32,844 nucleotides of DNA from Phycisphaerae bacterium. GTDB taxonomy: Bacteria > Planctomycetota > Phycisphaerae > SM23-33. This document shows positions 1 through 8,367 of the stretch, piece after piece. The stretch covers positions 1 through 32,844 of the forward strand of contig JAIORC010000354.1 in the NCBI GenBank assembly GCA_021108335.1. Direction: 5' to 3'. Under the pieces are notes generated by a model, which was not told where the DNA came from, made no database searches, and saw only the letters and a program-made list of their open reading frames with translations. Made by a program: the position numbers and the translations under genes. Position 1 is the stretch's first letter, and each line of letters begins with the position of its first letter.

Positions 1-2
1 CG

Positions 3-2180
3 GTGATTACGGTTACAAACTACACCGGCAGGACCTGGAACCGCAGCAACGGCGATGGCCTGCTCTTGTATGCCGGCGATGACGATCCGATTGCCACCAT
101 GCGTCTTAAAGCCATCCGGGACGGGCTGGAGGATTACGAGTATCTCTGGCTGTTGCAGTACAAGGTCAACAGAATTGAAGCCGACCCGAGCCTGGAACCC
201 TATTCCGGCTGGCTGACCAAAGCCAACGCCGCCCTGGCGGTTAAACCGGAAGTGGCAAAAAGCCTGATCGATTTCGACAGGACCACCACGGGCTACAACC
301 TCGAAATCGCCCGCCAGGAAATCGCCACGCTGCTTACCGAAGCCTCCGCTGTTACGTATTCGGCACTGAGCAGCGGTTTGATGGCCCATTGGAAGATGGA
401 TAAGACTCTGCCGATTACAACCAGCGACGGAGAAGGTGCCGACGCTTTCGTTCGTGGTGGTAGTTATGTGAACAGCAATTACGGCAGTAATGGCTATCTG
501 ACCGTAAAACAGGCTGGCTCCGCTAACTATCATCGTTCGGCATATTTACGGTTTGATATCTCGAAGCTGAATTTTACCGGCACTTCGGCTACGCTGACCT
601 TGAAAAGATATTCTGGAACGATAACTCCCACAACTGTCCGGGTCTATGCCTTGAACGATGGCTCCAGTTACGGTAGCGGCCAGCTTGACGAATCATGGGC
701 CGAGGGCAGCATCAAGGCTGCCAATGCGCCGGGTGGTGATGGAAATACCGGGATAAATTCAAGTTACACGACGTATTTGGGCAATCTCAGTTGGAATGGC
801 GATACCGCTTCGTTGACGTTCACTAACATGGATTTCATCAACAACGACACCAACGGCAAGGTTACCCTTATCCTTTATAAGAACGACACTGTAAATGAGG
901 ATTTGAACTTTGCGTCCAAAGAGCACGCCACGCTGGCTGCGCCGACACTGACGATTCATAATAATAGCGTTCGCGACAGTGTTGGCGGGCACGATGGTAC
1001 GCTGCATGGATCGGGTTCCTGGGTTAGTGGCCGTCTCAACAGTGCATTGAGGCTGCCCAGCAGTACTAGTGTCGTAACAGTTCCTCACTCGACGGATTTG
1101 AACCCGGGAGGTTCAAATTTCACGATCTCAGCCTGGGTTAAGACAACAGACGGCGCGGGGATAATTGTCTACAAAGACCGCGTTGGCAGTAGCCACGATC
1201 GTTATTATTTGCATATAACAGGCGGCAAGGCGCAGTTTGTGTTCGATTCAGGAGGCAGTACTTCTACTCTAACGTTGACAAACCCCGCGACGATTAACGA
1301 TGGGCAATGGCATCATATAGCGGCAGTGCGTACTGGCGTGAAGACCGGAGCGTTGTATGTGGATGGTGGTACTCCCGTAACCGGTGCGTATAGCGGCTCG
1401 TTGGGCGGTGTTGATACAAACGGGACACTCTATATCGGCCGCAATAGTTCGGGCAGTCATCAGTTGAACAGCACCATAGACGACGTGCGTTTTTACAAAC
1501 GCGCACTTTCAGCCGACAACGTCGCCGCTCTCAGCCTGTCGGAGATGAAGGGTCATTGGCAGTTGAACGAGACCGGCGGCACTACCGCTACGGATAGTGC
1601 AAAAGGGCACAACGGTACGCTGCAGGGTTCGGGTACTTCCTGGATCAGCGGCCGCCTAGCCAATGCGTTGAAGCTGATCAACACTACCAGTGTTACTGCT
1701 GCCGTGTCTGTTCCCCATACGACGGATCTGAACCCGGGAGGTTCGAGTTTCACACTCTCCGCCTGGGTTAAAACAACAGATGGCGAGGGGATAATTGTCT
1801 ACAAAGGCCGCAATGGCACTACACACGATCGTTATTATTTGCAGATAACAGGAGGCAAGCCGCAGTTTGTGTTCGATTCGGGAGACACTGCTTCTACTTT
1901 AACGTTGACAGGTCTTGCGATGATTAACGACGGGCAGTGGCATCATATATCGGCAGTGCGTACGGGCCTGAAAACCGGAGCGTTGTACGTGGATGGTGCC
2001 ACTCCCGTAACCGGTACGCATAATGGTCAATGGGCCGGTGTTGATACAAACGGGACATTCTATATTGGCCGGGATAGCGGGACAGCCAATTATCTGAACG
2101 GCACCATAGACGACGTGCGTTATTACAAACGCGCAATCTCATTGGACGAAGCCGCCGCTCTCGCACAACCCGAGCCGTAA
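3..2180 (+). CDS. DUF4091 glycoside hydrolase-like protein with DNRLRE and two LamG domains (3' part)
   Basis: This is the C-terminal part of a large, probably secreted carbohydrate-active protein. The frame is open at the left edge, so the real start lies outside the window. Residues about 15-55 contain GDGLLLYAG and RDGLEDYEYLWLL, the usual end of the DUF4091 glycosidase-like domain. A LamG-type jelly roll begins at residue 126 (LMAHWKMDKT) but is interrupted at about 137-321 by a DNRLRE domain (YLRFDIS, YALNDGSSYGSGQLDESW), then resumes and runs to about residue 510. A second LamG occupies about 513-720. DNRLRE domains are related to CBM96, a carbohydrate-binding family; LamG modules bind glycans or proteins. 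There is no PEP-CTERM or other sorting tail. The exact enzyme activity cannot be told because the catalytic part is missing. Confidence 0.85.
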   Translation: MITVTNYTGRTWNRSNGDGLLLYAGDDDPIATMRLKAIRDGLEDYEYLWLLQYKVNRIEADPSLEPYSGWLTKANAALAVKPEVAKSLIDFDRTTTGYNLEIARQEIATLLTEASAVTYSALSSGLMAHWKMDKTLPITTSDGEGADAFVRGGSYVNSNYGSNGYLTVKQAGSANYHRSAYLRFDISKLNFTGTSATLTLKRYSGTITPTTVRVYALNDGSSYGSGQLDESWAEGSIKAANAPGGDGNTGINSSYTTYLGNLSWNGDTASLTFTNMDFINNDTNGKVTLILYKNDTVNEDLNFASKEHATLAAPTLTIHNNSVRDSVGGHDGTLHGSGSWVSGRLNSALRLPSSTSVVTVPHSTDLNPGGSNFTISAWVKTTDGAGIIVYKDRVGSSHDRYYLHITGGKAQFVFDSGGSTSTLTLTNPATINDGQWHHIAAVRTGVKTGALYVDGGTPVTGAYSGSLGGVDTNGTLYIGRNSSGSHQLNSTIDDVRFYKRALSADNVAALSLSEMKGHWQLNETGGTTATDSAKGHNGTLQGSGTSWISGRLANALKLINTTSVTAAVSVPHTTDLNPGGSSFTLSAWVKTTDGEGIIVYKGRNGTTHDRYYLQITGGKPQFVFDSGDTASTLTLTGLAMINDGQWHHISAVRTGLKTGALYVDGATPVTGTHNGQWAGVDTNGTFYIGRDSGTANYLNGTIDDVRYYKRAISLDEAAALAQPEP
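991..2148 (+). repeat. Tandem LamG-encoding duplication
   Basis: Two copies of a LamG-coding unit, about 991-1519 and 1611-2148, remain similar at the DNA level and not only in protein. Shared stretches include gaacccgggaggttc, cacgatcgttattatttgca, gcagtttgtgttcgattc and the end block ccatagacgacgtgcgt. The offset is about 620-630 bp. This suggests a fairly recent internal duplication or gene conversion. Confidence 0.8.
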
Positions 2181-2194
2181 CGACGGCACGACAC

Positions 2195-2233
2195 GGCACG
2201 GGGCACGGCGGCAGCATAAACCTGCCCCGTGCC
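2195..2233 (+). terminator. Hairpin after the DUF4091 gene
   Basis: A perfect 11-bp inverted repeat (ggcacggggca at 2195-2205, tgccccgtgcc at 2223-2233) with a 17-nt loop starts 14 nt after the stop codon. No T-run follows, so it is not a textbook Rho-independent terminator. It could end or stabilise the transcript. The CGGGGCA/TGCCCCG core is shared with the hairpins after both PEP-CTERM genes at 6091-6128 and 10950-10985. Confidence 0.45.
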
Positions 2234-2335
2234 CCGGCCGGACAATTTGAATGATCACTTATCCGATCTTCGCGGCAACAATTGCGGTTTGGAGCATGTT
2301 TCGTTCGGTGTAGACCAAAGTAGGTTGCTGTATAG

Positions 2336-2470
2336 CCGGATATTTCCGGCGATCTGGTCTGGAATATATCGAACCTCTACAACACCGGTGAAATTACTGT
2401 TACTCCCCTGCTGGCGACAATAACACTGCTGACCCTCGGCGGCCTGGCGTTGCTGCGGCGACGATGGACA
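2336..2470 (+). pseudogene. Decayed 3' end of a PEP-CTERM protein gene
   Basis: The 370-bp gap between the DUF4091 gene and the convergent lyase gene is not empty. In one plus frame it reads PDISGDLVWNISNLYNTGEI, then TVTPLLATITLLTLGG and LALLRRRW. This matches the closing part of many planctomycete PEP-CTERM proteins: a W-(D/N)-x-S-x-L-x-x-x-G-x-(I/L) strand, then P-E-P-A-T, a hydrophobic helix and an arginine cluster. Here the Pro-Glu-Pro has become Pro-Leu-Leu, the frame has a TAG at 2333 just upstream and another at 2321, and the normal stop after the arginines is gone. No start codon or upstream body is recognisable. It looks like the relic of a third PEP-CTERM gene. Confidence 0.55.
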
Positions 2471-2548
2471 ACAGCCCAAACAGCAATGTTGTGCGTATCG
2501 TATGCAACAAGTTTTACCCCACCTACCTTCAATTTTTTCGCCTGCGTA

Positions 2549-4507
2549 TTATTTTCCCCATTTGCTCAAGGGTTTGATCCCAGGGACAGGCAGTTGCTTC
2601 CAGTTTTTGCCGATCGGCGTCAGCAGCACGGCCAGGCGAAGTTGCTTGTCGGCTGGCTTGACGCGGAAGACGAGCATTGAGACGCCCTTGTTGGACCGCT
2701 CCTTTTTGCGAGTGGGCGGAGGAGGCGAAACGATCTCGAATTTGGCCCCGGCGGGTTCCAGTATCTCGACCCTCAGGCTCTTGCCGTCCTGCGTTAACGT
2801 GGCCTTTGCGCCGTCGAGCTTGATTTTCGCTTCCGTCGCCATGGCCCAGCGGACTTCGCCGGAAGGTGAGGTAATCTCGTCCTGAACGAAAACGGCGGAA
2901 CGGTCCAACATCGCGATACCGCGCAAGACTTTCTTCGCCTGGCCGCGGTATGCTTTTGTCATGTCCACTACCGCATGCACGCGAACGGGCGTAGAAAGGT
3001 ACTTGATAATTCTGCTTCTGCTGTTCTTGACGCGCTGAAATTTATCGCCGATGACCAGCGTGTTGTGACTCTTTGAATTACAACTGAAATAACTCCATCG
3101 TTTCCCGGTTTCCTTCCTCCAGTCCCAATAACCCGGAACGAGATAGTGTTCCGGCCCGATATCCAAAGCCCATTGGACGCCGTCGGCATCGAGCACAAAC
3201 GAACCGATGTCCATGTGCATATGCCCGCCCAGATCGTTCGCGCCACCCTTGAATCCAACGAACAGGGAATTTTTGTCATTCCAGGCGCTGCGCATGGTAA
3301 CGACGTCCACTTTCCCGCGGAAGAGCCTGTCCCTGGCCAGTTTGTTCCCGGTTGGCGCCCGGCCTTCATCGTCAAACCATATTATCGCCTGTACACTTCC
3401 AGAGTATTTCCCCTTTGACGCAGACTTAGCCAACCTTTGACGATAGAACCACGCATAGGCCGGCTGATCGAATTTCTTCCCCATCCAGAACAACACCGAA
3501 CTCAACCCAAGACATTTCGGCTTACAGTCCGAAAAATTGAAACTTCTCGTCCCGCCAAGCCGGAGCATGTATATGGGGAAAAATCCCGTTTTGTCGAAGC
3601 CCTTCACCTTGGAAAGTCCGAAATCCTTGCCAAGGGCGCTGTCCAACGCAGCCAGCATCAGGACATTATATCTACTCCCGAATCCCCAATACCCCGGGCC
3701 TTCATAACACCCGCCGTCGGGGCTGTATGAAGCCATCGCCCTGGGTATGGAACGTATGGCATGGTCCAGAACCTTCGCAGCGATTTCCGGGTAGTCCTCC
3801 GCCACGGCCAGCGCTCCGAGCGTCAAGCCGCCGTTGCATACCTGGTTCCAATTGTTATGACCCGTGTGCCACCCGCCCTTCCTCGCATACACCGCCAGGC
3901 CGGGCTTGAGACCCTTTTCAACAATAGCCTTGCGAATCGTCAAGCGATCCTGGGGGCTTAATGTGTCGTACAACCAGTCGTAACCGATCGCCATACCATT
4001 GACCATCGCCGCAACGTCAAGAAAATGGGCGGGATTCCACGCCTTAAATGCCGCAGCCGCGAGCATCTCCTTGCGTGCCCGCTCGGCGAAACGCTTATCG
4101 CCCGTAAACCGATACGCCAACGCCAGCGTATGGACGCGTTTGGTACAGTTCTGCCCCTGATGCAGCATGTAATATCTATATCTTCCCTTCTTCGGCTTGT
4201 ATTTGACTGTCGGTTCGGAAAGTTTCTTCTCGGCATTTCGTTTCAACTGCTCGATCATGCCGGCAAGGAGCTTGTTGCTCTTAGCCAGCTTTTCGATACG
4301 CCGCTGGTCGTCGCTGGTGAACAGTAGCCGCGGATGTTCTTTACGCAGGCTATCCAAAACTGCGGGACGGCTATGTGGTTTTTGTATTTGTGCTGAAGAT
4401 TTTTTAGGGGCGGAGGCCGAGCCAGTCTTATCTTTCGTCCCACCGATGCAATTTGTCGACAGCACCGACAGAAGCAATAAAGTTATCCAAATCGTTGTTT
4501 TATACAT
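2549..4507 (-). CDS. Heparinase II/III-like polysaccharide lyase, exported
   Basis: Probable exported lyase of about 652 residues that cleaves uronic-acid polysaccharides by beta-elimination. The start chosen is ATG at 4507, because it has a good ribosome site (AGGAAAGG, 5 nt spacing) and begins with the signal-like MYKTTIWITLLLLSVLSTNC. The longer frame to 4633 would overlap the upstream gene. The N-terminal half is an alpha-toroid region with HTGHNNWNQVCNGG around residues 214-227; His217 and the Asn residues are candidate catalytic residues. The C-terminal half is the heparinase II/III beta-sandwich, with GGHMHMDIGSFVLDADG (His429, His431, Asp433) and SHNTLVIG (His481). The Cys at the end of the signal could make it a lipoprotein, but Asn precedes it, which is not a standard lipobox. 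Heparinase-like proteins act on alginate, heparin or other uronans; the substrate is not decided here. Confidence 0.8.
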   Translation of the reverse strand: MYKTTIWITLLLLSVLSTNCIGGTKDKTGSASAPKKSSAQIQKPHSRPAVLDSLRKEHPRLLFTSDDQRRIEKLAKSNKLLAGMIEQLKRNAEKKLSEPTVKYKPKKGRYRYYMLHQGQNCTKRVHTLALAYRFTGDKRFAERARKEMLAAAAFKAWNPAHFLDVAAMVNGMAIGYDWLYDTLSPQDRLTIRKAIVEKGLKPGLAVYARKGGWHTGHNNWNQVCNGGLTLGALAVAEDYPEIAAKVLDHAIRSIPRAMASYSPDGGCYEGPGYWGFGSRYNVLMLAALDSALGKDFGLSKVKGFDKTGFFPIYMLRLGGTRSFNFSDCKPKCLGLSSVLFWMGKKFDQPAYAWFYRQRLAKSASKGKYSGSVQAIIWFDDEGRAPTGNKLARDRLFRGKVDVVTMRSAWNDKNSLFVGFKGGANDLGGHMHMDIGSFVLDADGVQWALDIGPEHYLVPGYWDWRKETGKRWSYFSCNSKSHNTLVIGDKFQRVKNSRSRIIKYLSTPVRVHAVVDMTKAYRGQAKKVLRGIAMLDRSAVFVQDEITSPSGEVRWAMATEAKIKLDGAKATLTQDGKSLRVEILEPAGAKFEIVSPPPPTRKKERSNKGVSMLVFRVKPADKQLRLAVLLTPIGKNWKQLPVPGIKPLSKWGK

Positions 4508-4562
4508 GTGTACCTTTCCTGTCTTTGTCATTCTGTTTAAAGGGAATCTGTCTGGACTTTTC

Positions 4563-5195
4563 TCAACTCCCGGAATTATACCAGACGAGTTCGCCCCCGT
4601 GAATAGCGTCGTCCCTGGTATAGGGAGCGACACAGCCGTCCATGCAAAGAATATTTGAAACCCCGTTATGACGCGTATCGTCCGGGAGTCCCCAATTCAA
4701 ACTCTCATTTTTGTAAACACCATAGCCGTGATAACCCAAAACGCACTCGTTGATCCCCTCGCCCATTAAAACCGTTCGAGCCGGATCCTCAATACCGTAG
4801 CTCAATTTCCCGCCCATGTACCACTCCATACCATAGGCCATCTTAAACGCGCCATTGGACTGGGGGCTATAAGTTCGCGTCGGCGCACTTGGGCAGTGAA
4901 AGATAGCGGTATTATCCAATGAGTTATCATAAAGCTTATCCGCCCACACGCCGGTGAGCAATGACGGTCCCGTTTCGCGAATTCGCGGAATCCGTCCCTT
5001 AAAGCTGTTACTGTACAGAACAAACGCCAATTTGATCTGATGCATATTACTCGAACAAGCCGCTCGCCTGGCAAGACACTTGGCCCGGTTCAGACCCGGC
5101 AGGAGAATTGACACAAGCAGCGAGATGACGGAGATTACAATCAGAAGTTCTATAAGCGTAAAACACCGAGATTGTGGACTGCGTATTACAGACAT
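4563..5195 (-). CDS. Prepilin-like protein with altered cleavage site
   Basis: A 210-residue protein with a type IV prepilin-type N-terminus: short basic leader, then CFTLIELLIVISVISLLVSI as the membrane helix. It belongs to the family common in planctomycetes and lentisphaeres that carries a C-terminal DG motif; here the motif reads HNGVSNILCMDGCV. Two points are odd. The residue before the Phe at the prepilin peptidase site is Cys instead of the near-invariant Gly, and the usual DGHV has become DGCV. It starts 22 nt after the preceding prepilin gene with a GGAG site 9 nt from the ATG, so it is probably co-transcribed. It may be a diverging paralogue that is processed poorly or not at all. 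A precise role for this family is not known; pseudopilin-like secretion or surface roles are assumed. Confidence 0.8.
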   Translation of the reverse strand: MSVIRSPQSRCFTLIELLIVISVISLLVSILLPGLNRAKCLARRAACSSNMHQIKLAFVLYSNSFKGRIPRIRETGPSLLTGVWADKLYDNSLDNTAIFHCPSAPTRTYSPQSNGAFKMAYGMEWYMGGKLSYGIEDPARTVLMGEGINECVLGYHGYGVYKNESLNWGLPDDTRHNGVSNILCMDGCVAPYTRDDAIHGGELVWYNSGS

Positions 5196-5217
5196 GTATA
5201 GTTACTCCGTCGGTGGA

Positions 5218-5919
5218 TCAGAACCAGAAATCCACTCCCGCCAGTTCGCGTCTTTCCTCGGTCTGGTTTTCATCTTTCCATTCAACGTGGCCGTCATTGA
5301 ACAGAACATTGCCGCCGTCAAAACAGTCCCCTTTTCTATGGCTGGTCCACGATGGAACATTTTTTGTCATTATATCGGAGGCCATCACCGAATCTCCCGG
5401 CGACTTCAGGCTACAGGCTACATCATCCTCGGTAAGAGTTCCTGTTCTATAGTTCGCCCAATAGCAGTAACCGGCGAGGGCTTTTTTGTCGTTGGAGATA
5501 TAAGGCCAATGGTACTCCGGCTTGAATTGCGTGTTGGTTGGGCAGAAGAACGTGTTTATTGCTGGGACGTAATTTGGAACCAACGCCAGAAAGCCCGGGC
5601 AGTAGGACGTGCCGGGAGGGCTGTGAGGCCCGAGGCAGAAATCTCCGAACGGCCAGTGGGCGGTCCACATGTAGGGATACTTTGCGCTATTGTCCCCGGC
5701 GTACATACTCATGCCCAGGCCAATCTGCTTGAGACTGCTTCCGCAGGTTACCCGCTTGGTCAATTCCCTGGCCCGGTTCAGGCTCGGTATGAGGATGCTC
5801 GCCAGCAGCGAGATGATGGCGATTACGACGAGAAGCTCGATCAGGGTAAATCCACGCGATTGACGATTGCCCGCCGTAAGCGAAGGCGAACGGTCGAATT
5901 TCGATAGATGGTTATTCAT
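5218..5919 (-). CDS. Prepilin-like protein (N-methylation motif, H-x9-DG type)
   Basis: A 233-residue protein with a canonical prepilin start, [20 protein letters not shown], cleaved between Gly and Phe by prepilin peptidase. It ends with the family motif [16 protein letters not shown]. The body is rich in Tyr, Trp and Cys, as usual for this secreted globular domain. The ribosome site AAGGAG lies 8 nt from the ATG. It is the closest relative in the window of the prepilin-like gene at 11127: both share the SLLxxILxPSLNRA block and the CGSxLxxIGL block. A conserved non-coding leader shared with that paralogue lies immediately upstream. It probably heads a unit with the next prepilin-like gene and perhaps the lyase further downstream. 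Confidence 0.88.
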   Translation of the reverse strand: MNNHLSKFDRSPSLTAGNRQSRGFTLIELLVVIAIISLLASILIPSLNRARELTKRVTCGSSLKQIGLGMSMYAGDNSAKYPYMWTAHWPFGDFCLGPHSPPGTSYCPGFLALVPNYVPAINTFFCPTNTQFKPEYHWPYISNDKKALAGYCYWANYRTGTLTEDDVACSLKSPGDSVMASDIMTKNVPSWTSHRKGDCFDGGNVLFNDGHVEWKDENQTEERRELAGVDFWF

Positions 5920-6090
5920 AAAGCCAACTCCTTCAGACTCGTAATCCGAAGACAGGCCGACACTCGGCCATTATCAATTGCCAATCCAAACATACTCTTC
6001 TGGCGAAGGGCCTTACATATCACACTGTATCACAAATCATACCAAAAACACCTTTGCTGTTTGTCCCAGCCGTTTGCGACGGCAGGAGTA
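5920..6090 (-). repeat. Conserved leader, copy A, before a prepilin-like gene
   Basis: Read on the minus strand, this non-coding stretch aligns with 10986-11126 on the plus strand. Shared blocks, in order, are CTCCTGCCGT, GGGAC, CCCTTCGCCA, AAGAGTATGTTTG, TTGGCAATTGATAAT, GGCCTGT and GGAGTTGG before ATGAATAA. A small hairpin (GCCGT-cgcaa-ACGGC) sits near its 5' end. Both copies lie between a DNRLRE/PEP-CTERM gene and its prepilin-like gene. It may be a structured 5' leader or simply a duplicated promoter region; no known riboswitch class was recognised. Confidence 0.7.
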
Positions 6091-6128
6091 GTGTGCCGGG
6101 GCACGAAACTGCCCATGCCCCGACACAC
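6091..6128 (-). terminator. Hairpin after the minus-strand PEP-CTERM gene
   Basis: A 13-bp stem (6091-6103 with 6116-6128) begins 33 nt after the PEP-CTERM stop. On the plus strand it has one C-A mismatch, but in a minus-strand transcript the same position is a U-G wobble, so the RNA pairs fully. No U-run follows. It matches the hairpin at 10950-10985 in sequence (GTGTGCCGGGGCA core) and in distance from the stop codon. Transcription termination or 3'-end stabilisation is likely. Confidence 0.55.
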
Positions 6129-6161
6129 CAGCAAAATGAAAAAGAGAAACGGAAAATCTTT

Positions 6162-6881
6162 TTACTTCCTTCGTCGGCGAAGGGCAAGCGGCAGACCAAG
6201 CAGCAGCAGTGTCATCGTCGCCGGCTCGGGGGTAAGCGTCAGCTTCGGCGGGTCATAAGTCGCATTTTCCTTGGATGCGATATAACTTCTGGGTGTCCCG
6301 CTTCCTGATGTGCGACAGAGAATAATTGTAACCTTGTCATTGGTATCACCGGTAAGAAACGCCAATTGGTCAGCATCGGTAATAGTAAACGACAACAAGG
6401 TTCCTGCTGCCGGGACATTGGTGAAAGTATGCAGCAGGGTTGTGTAATCTCCCCATACGGTATCACTTGCTTCCCGGTTGGCAGGCGCATTGGCCCAGGT
6501 AATAGCTGTTTCGCCCCAAGACTCATCAAGGTCGCCACTTCCGTAAGGGTCAGTACCGGTTCCGTTGTTCAATGCATAAACGTGGAGCGGAACAGTCTCA
6601 GTAGAGCTTCTGTAACTTACGGTGAGATCAATTGTTGCAGAAGTTATATTACTTTTACCGGCGGTCCAACCTGAAATGTCAAAACGTATCCAGGATTTCA
6701 TTTTGTAGCTGGCGCTTCCGTTTCTTATCTGCAAAACGGTACTCGTTCCATAATTCGTGCCTGTAGCACCACCGGACACAGTCGAGTCCGCGTCGGAGGT
6801 AACCACAAGGTCCGCCTGCGCCGACGAGGCCAACAGGGCGACCATCGCAACCAACATTGTCATTACAATTGCATTTTTCAT
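6162..6881 (-). CDS. DNRLRE-domain PEP-CTERM surface protein
   Basis: A 239-residue exported protein. The start chosen is ATG at 6881, with AAGGAG 7 nt upstream and a clear signal peptide (MKNAIVMTMLVAMVALLASS, cut after AQA). The in-frame extension to 6980 lacks signal-peptide character. Residues about 25-213 form one DNRLRE domain (SWIRFDISG, YGSGDLDESWGETAITWANAP, SYIASKENATYDPPKL). The end, TPEPATMTLLLLGLPLALRR plus RRK, is a PEP-CTERM sorting tail, which exosortase would cut to fix the protein at the surface. No exosortase gene is in the window. DNRLRE is related to the carbohydrate-binding CBM96 family, so a role in holding polysaccharide near the cell is likely. It resembles the DNRLRE part of the first gene more than the one at 10246. 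Confidence 0.87.
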   Translation of the reverse strand: MKNAIVMTMLVAMVALLASSAQADLVVTSDADSTVSGGATGTNYGTSTVLQIRNGSASYKMKSWIRFDISGWTAGKSNITSATIDLTVSYRSSTETVPLHVYALNNGTGTDPYGSGDLDESWGETAITWANAPANREASDTVWGDYTTLLHTFTNVPAAGTLLSFTITDADQLAFLTGDTNDKVTIILCRTSGSGTPRSYIASKENATYDPPKLTLTPEPATMTLLLLGLPLALRRRRK

Positions 6882-7006
6882 CTTACATCTCCTTCTGTTA
6901 GAACCATTTAACTCCAATAACCAATTTCCTTTTGTCAAGCCGTTCACATCACACATGTTCTGTTCTTCATTCATCTTCACCTCACCTTTCTGGTAACCAT
7001 ACTCTC

Positions 7007-7035
7007 CTTAAAAGATATTCAATTTTTCCTGTCAA
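7007..7035 (-). promoter_or_regulatory. Candidate promoter for the minus-strand PEP-CTERM unit
   Basis: On the minus strand TTGACA (7035-7030) is followed after 17 nt by TTTAAG (7012-7007). The -35 box overlaps the TGA stop codon of the regulator gene. The -10 box is only a 4/6 match, so this is tentative. A Shine-Dalgarno-led 7-codon frame (MVTRKVR, 7000-6977) follows directly. Confidence 0.35.
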
Positions 7036-8201
7036 GTAATCGCCATTTGTTTGGCCTTTTGGCCCACGTACCCGCCGCCGCTTGACTCGCGTACAACCAA
7101 TTTTGTCGGCAGTGCGATGTGCCGCGGCGTGTTTCGCTCGCCGGAAATTTTCTCCAGCAGCAGCTTCATTGCCATGCGACCCATTTCGTGGGTATTCCTG
7201 TCCACCGATGTCAGCGGGGAAACGAGATATTGTCCCATTTCATAGTTGTCATAACCTGCGACGGCTATCTCTTGCGGTATAGAAACACCCTTCGCCATCA
7301 AGGCGTTCATCACCATCTCGGCTATTCTGTCATTGATGGCGAAGATGGCGTCGGGCTTGTCAGGCAATTTCACAAGCTTATCAACAATGTCCGCTATTTC
7401 CCGGGGATCGTATGACTCGATGAACCTGACCAAATCACCCCGAGAAACACTGTCGTGAGCCGCCATCGCCTTGCGGTAACCGACAATACGATTCTCGACG
7501 TTCGAATCCATAGGCCCGGAGATCAGGGCGACTGACTTTCTGCCGCTTTCGAGCAGATGCTCGACAAGTTCCATGCTTCCCATCACGTCGTCGGAATAAA
7601 CGCAGTCCAGGCCGAAGCCGAGAACTGCGTCGGGTATGTTCAGGAAGTTTCTGTCGCAGAGAACGACCTCTACGCCCGCAGCCTGGAGGCGGCGGATACG
7701 CGAGATGTTTTCCTCGTAATACCCTTTGCTGATGGCTGCCGGTACGTAAATTACCCCGTCCACCTTCTTCTTGAAGAACTTCTCCAGATAAGAGTCGATT
7801 TTGGACAGGTCATCCTCGGTATTGCAGAATAGTACGTCATATCCAGCCTGGTGGGCTGCATCTTCGATGTTCCATACAATATCGCGGTCATACGGTGCCC
7901 CCGGATAGGCCGGAATAAGAACCGCAATGGTGGACGGCTTGGATTTGGTGCGGTCGGCAACAAATGTTCCAAGCCCTTGCTTACGATAGATAATTCCCCG
8001 GGTGGTAAGCTCACGGATGGCGCGATCGACGGTGGCATTGCTGATTGACAGTTTCGAGATAAGTTCACGCTGGCTGGGCAACCGCTGGCCCGGCTTGAGG
8101 TGGTTGCTGTGAACGTGCTCCTCGATTATCTCCATAAGCCGATAATGACGCGGCTTGGGGGCACATTCGTCAAGCTGCCTTTTTACTGCTTGAAAATCCA
8201 T
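7032..8201 (-). CDS. GntR-type regulator with LacI-like sugar-binding domain
   Basis: A transcription factor of 389 residues. The start is ATG at 8201 (MDFQAVKRQ), with GGGAGG 10 nt upstream; an in-frame TTG at 8219 would overlap that ribosome site. Residues about 18-85 are a GntR winged helix (LKPGQRLPSQRELISKLSIS, GIIYRKQGLGTFVAD). From about residue 90 follows a periplasmic-binding-protein-like effector domain (TIAVLIPAYPG, GYDNYEMGQYLVSPLTSVDR). This AraR-like build is typical of repressors released by a sugar. It is the first gene of the minus-strand cassette and faces the LacI gene of the mirrored cassette. The downstream PEP-CTERM, prepilin and lyase genes are the natural targets, and inverted repeats in front of it suggest self-control. 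Confidence 0.88.
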   Translation of the reverse strand: MDFQAVKRQLDECAPKPRHYRLMEIIEEHVHSNHLKPGQRLPSQRELISKLSISNATVDRAIRELTTRGIIYRKQGLGTFVADRTKSKPSTIAVLIPAYPGAPYDRDIVWNIEDAAHQAGYDVLFCNTEDDLSKIDSYLEKFFKKKVDGVIYVPAAISKGYYEENISRIRRLQAAGVEVVLCDRNFLNIPDAVLGFGLDCVYSDDVMGSMELVEHLLESGRKSVALISGPMDSNVENRIVGYRKAMAAHDSVSRGDLVRFIESYDPREIADIVDKLVKLPDKPDAIFAINDRIAEMVMNALMAKGVSIPQEIAVAGYDNYEMGQYLVSPLTSVDRNTHEMGRMAMKLLLEKISGERNTPRHIALPTKLVVRESSGGGYVGQKAKQMAIT

Positions 8202-8229
8202 GCTTGTTTGGCCTCCCAATTAAACGGGA

Positions 8230-8253
8230 ACTGTATAGGTACACCACTACAGT
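8230..8253. promoter_or_regulatory. Candidate operator before the GntR-type regulator
   Basis: An inverted repeat ACTGTA (8230-8235) and TACAGT (8248-8253), separated by 12 bp, lies 29 bp before the regulator start. It overlaps a weak minus-strand promoter (TTGTGT, 17 nt, TATACA). Position and symmetry fit autoregulation, but the two 6-bp arms could be chance. Confidence 0.3.
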
Positions 8254-8367
8254 AACACAAAAACAGGAGTATGCAAGCCAAAAAATCCGAAATTCGTCTG
8301 TTTTTTTGGATTGGCGTAGAAGCGGCAAGTGATATTTTTTTTCTGCCGCGATGTTAATGCTTTGTTT

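Noticed and set aside
2229-2423. Small plus-strand gene of 64 codons
   Set aside because: The PEP-CTERM-like sequence lies in another frame of the same stretch, and no ribosome site is present.
4508-4633. N-terminal extension of the lyase gene
   Set aside because: It would overlap the prepilin-like gene, and a strong ribosome site with signal peptide starts at 4507.
6882-6980. N-terminal extension of the minus-strand PEP-CTERM gene
   Set aside because: The added residues are not signal-like and would bury the signal peptide; ATG at 6881 has a good ribosome site.
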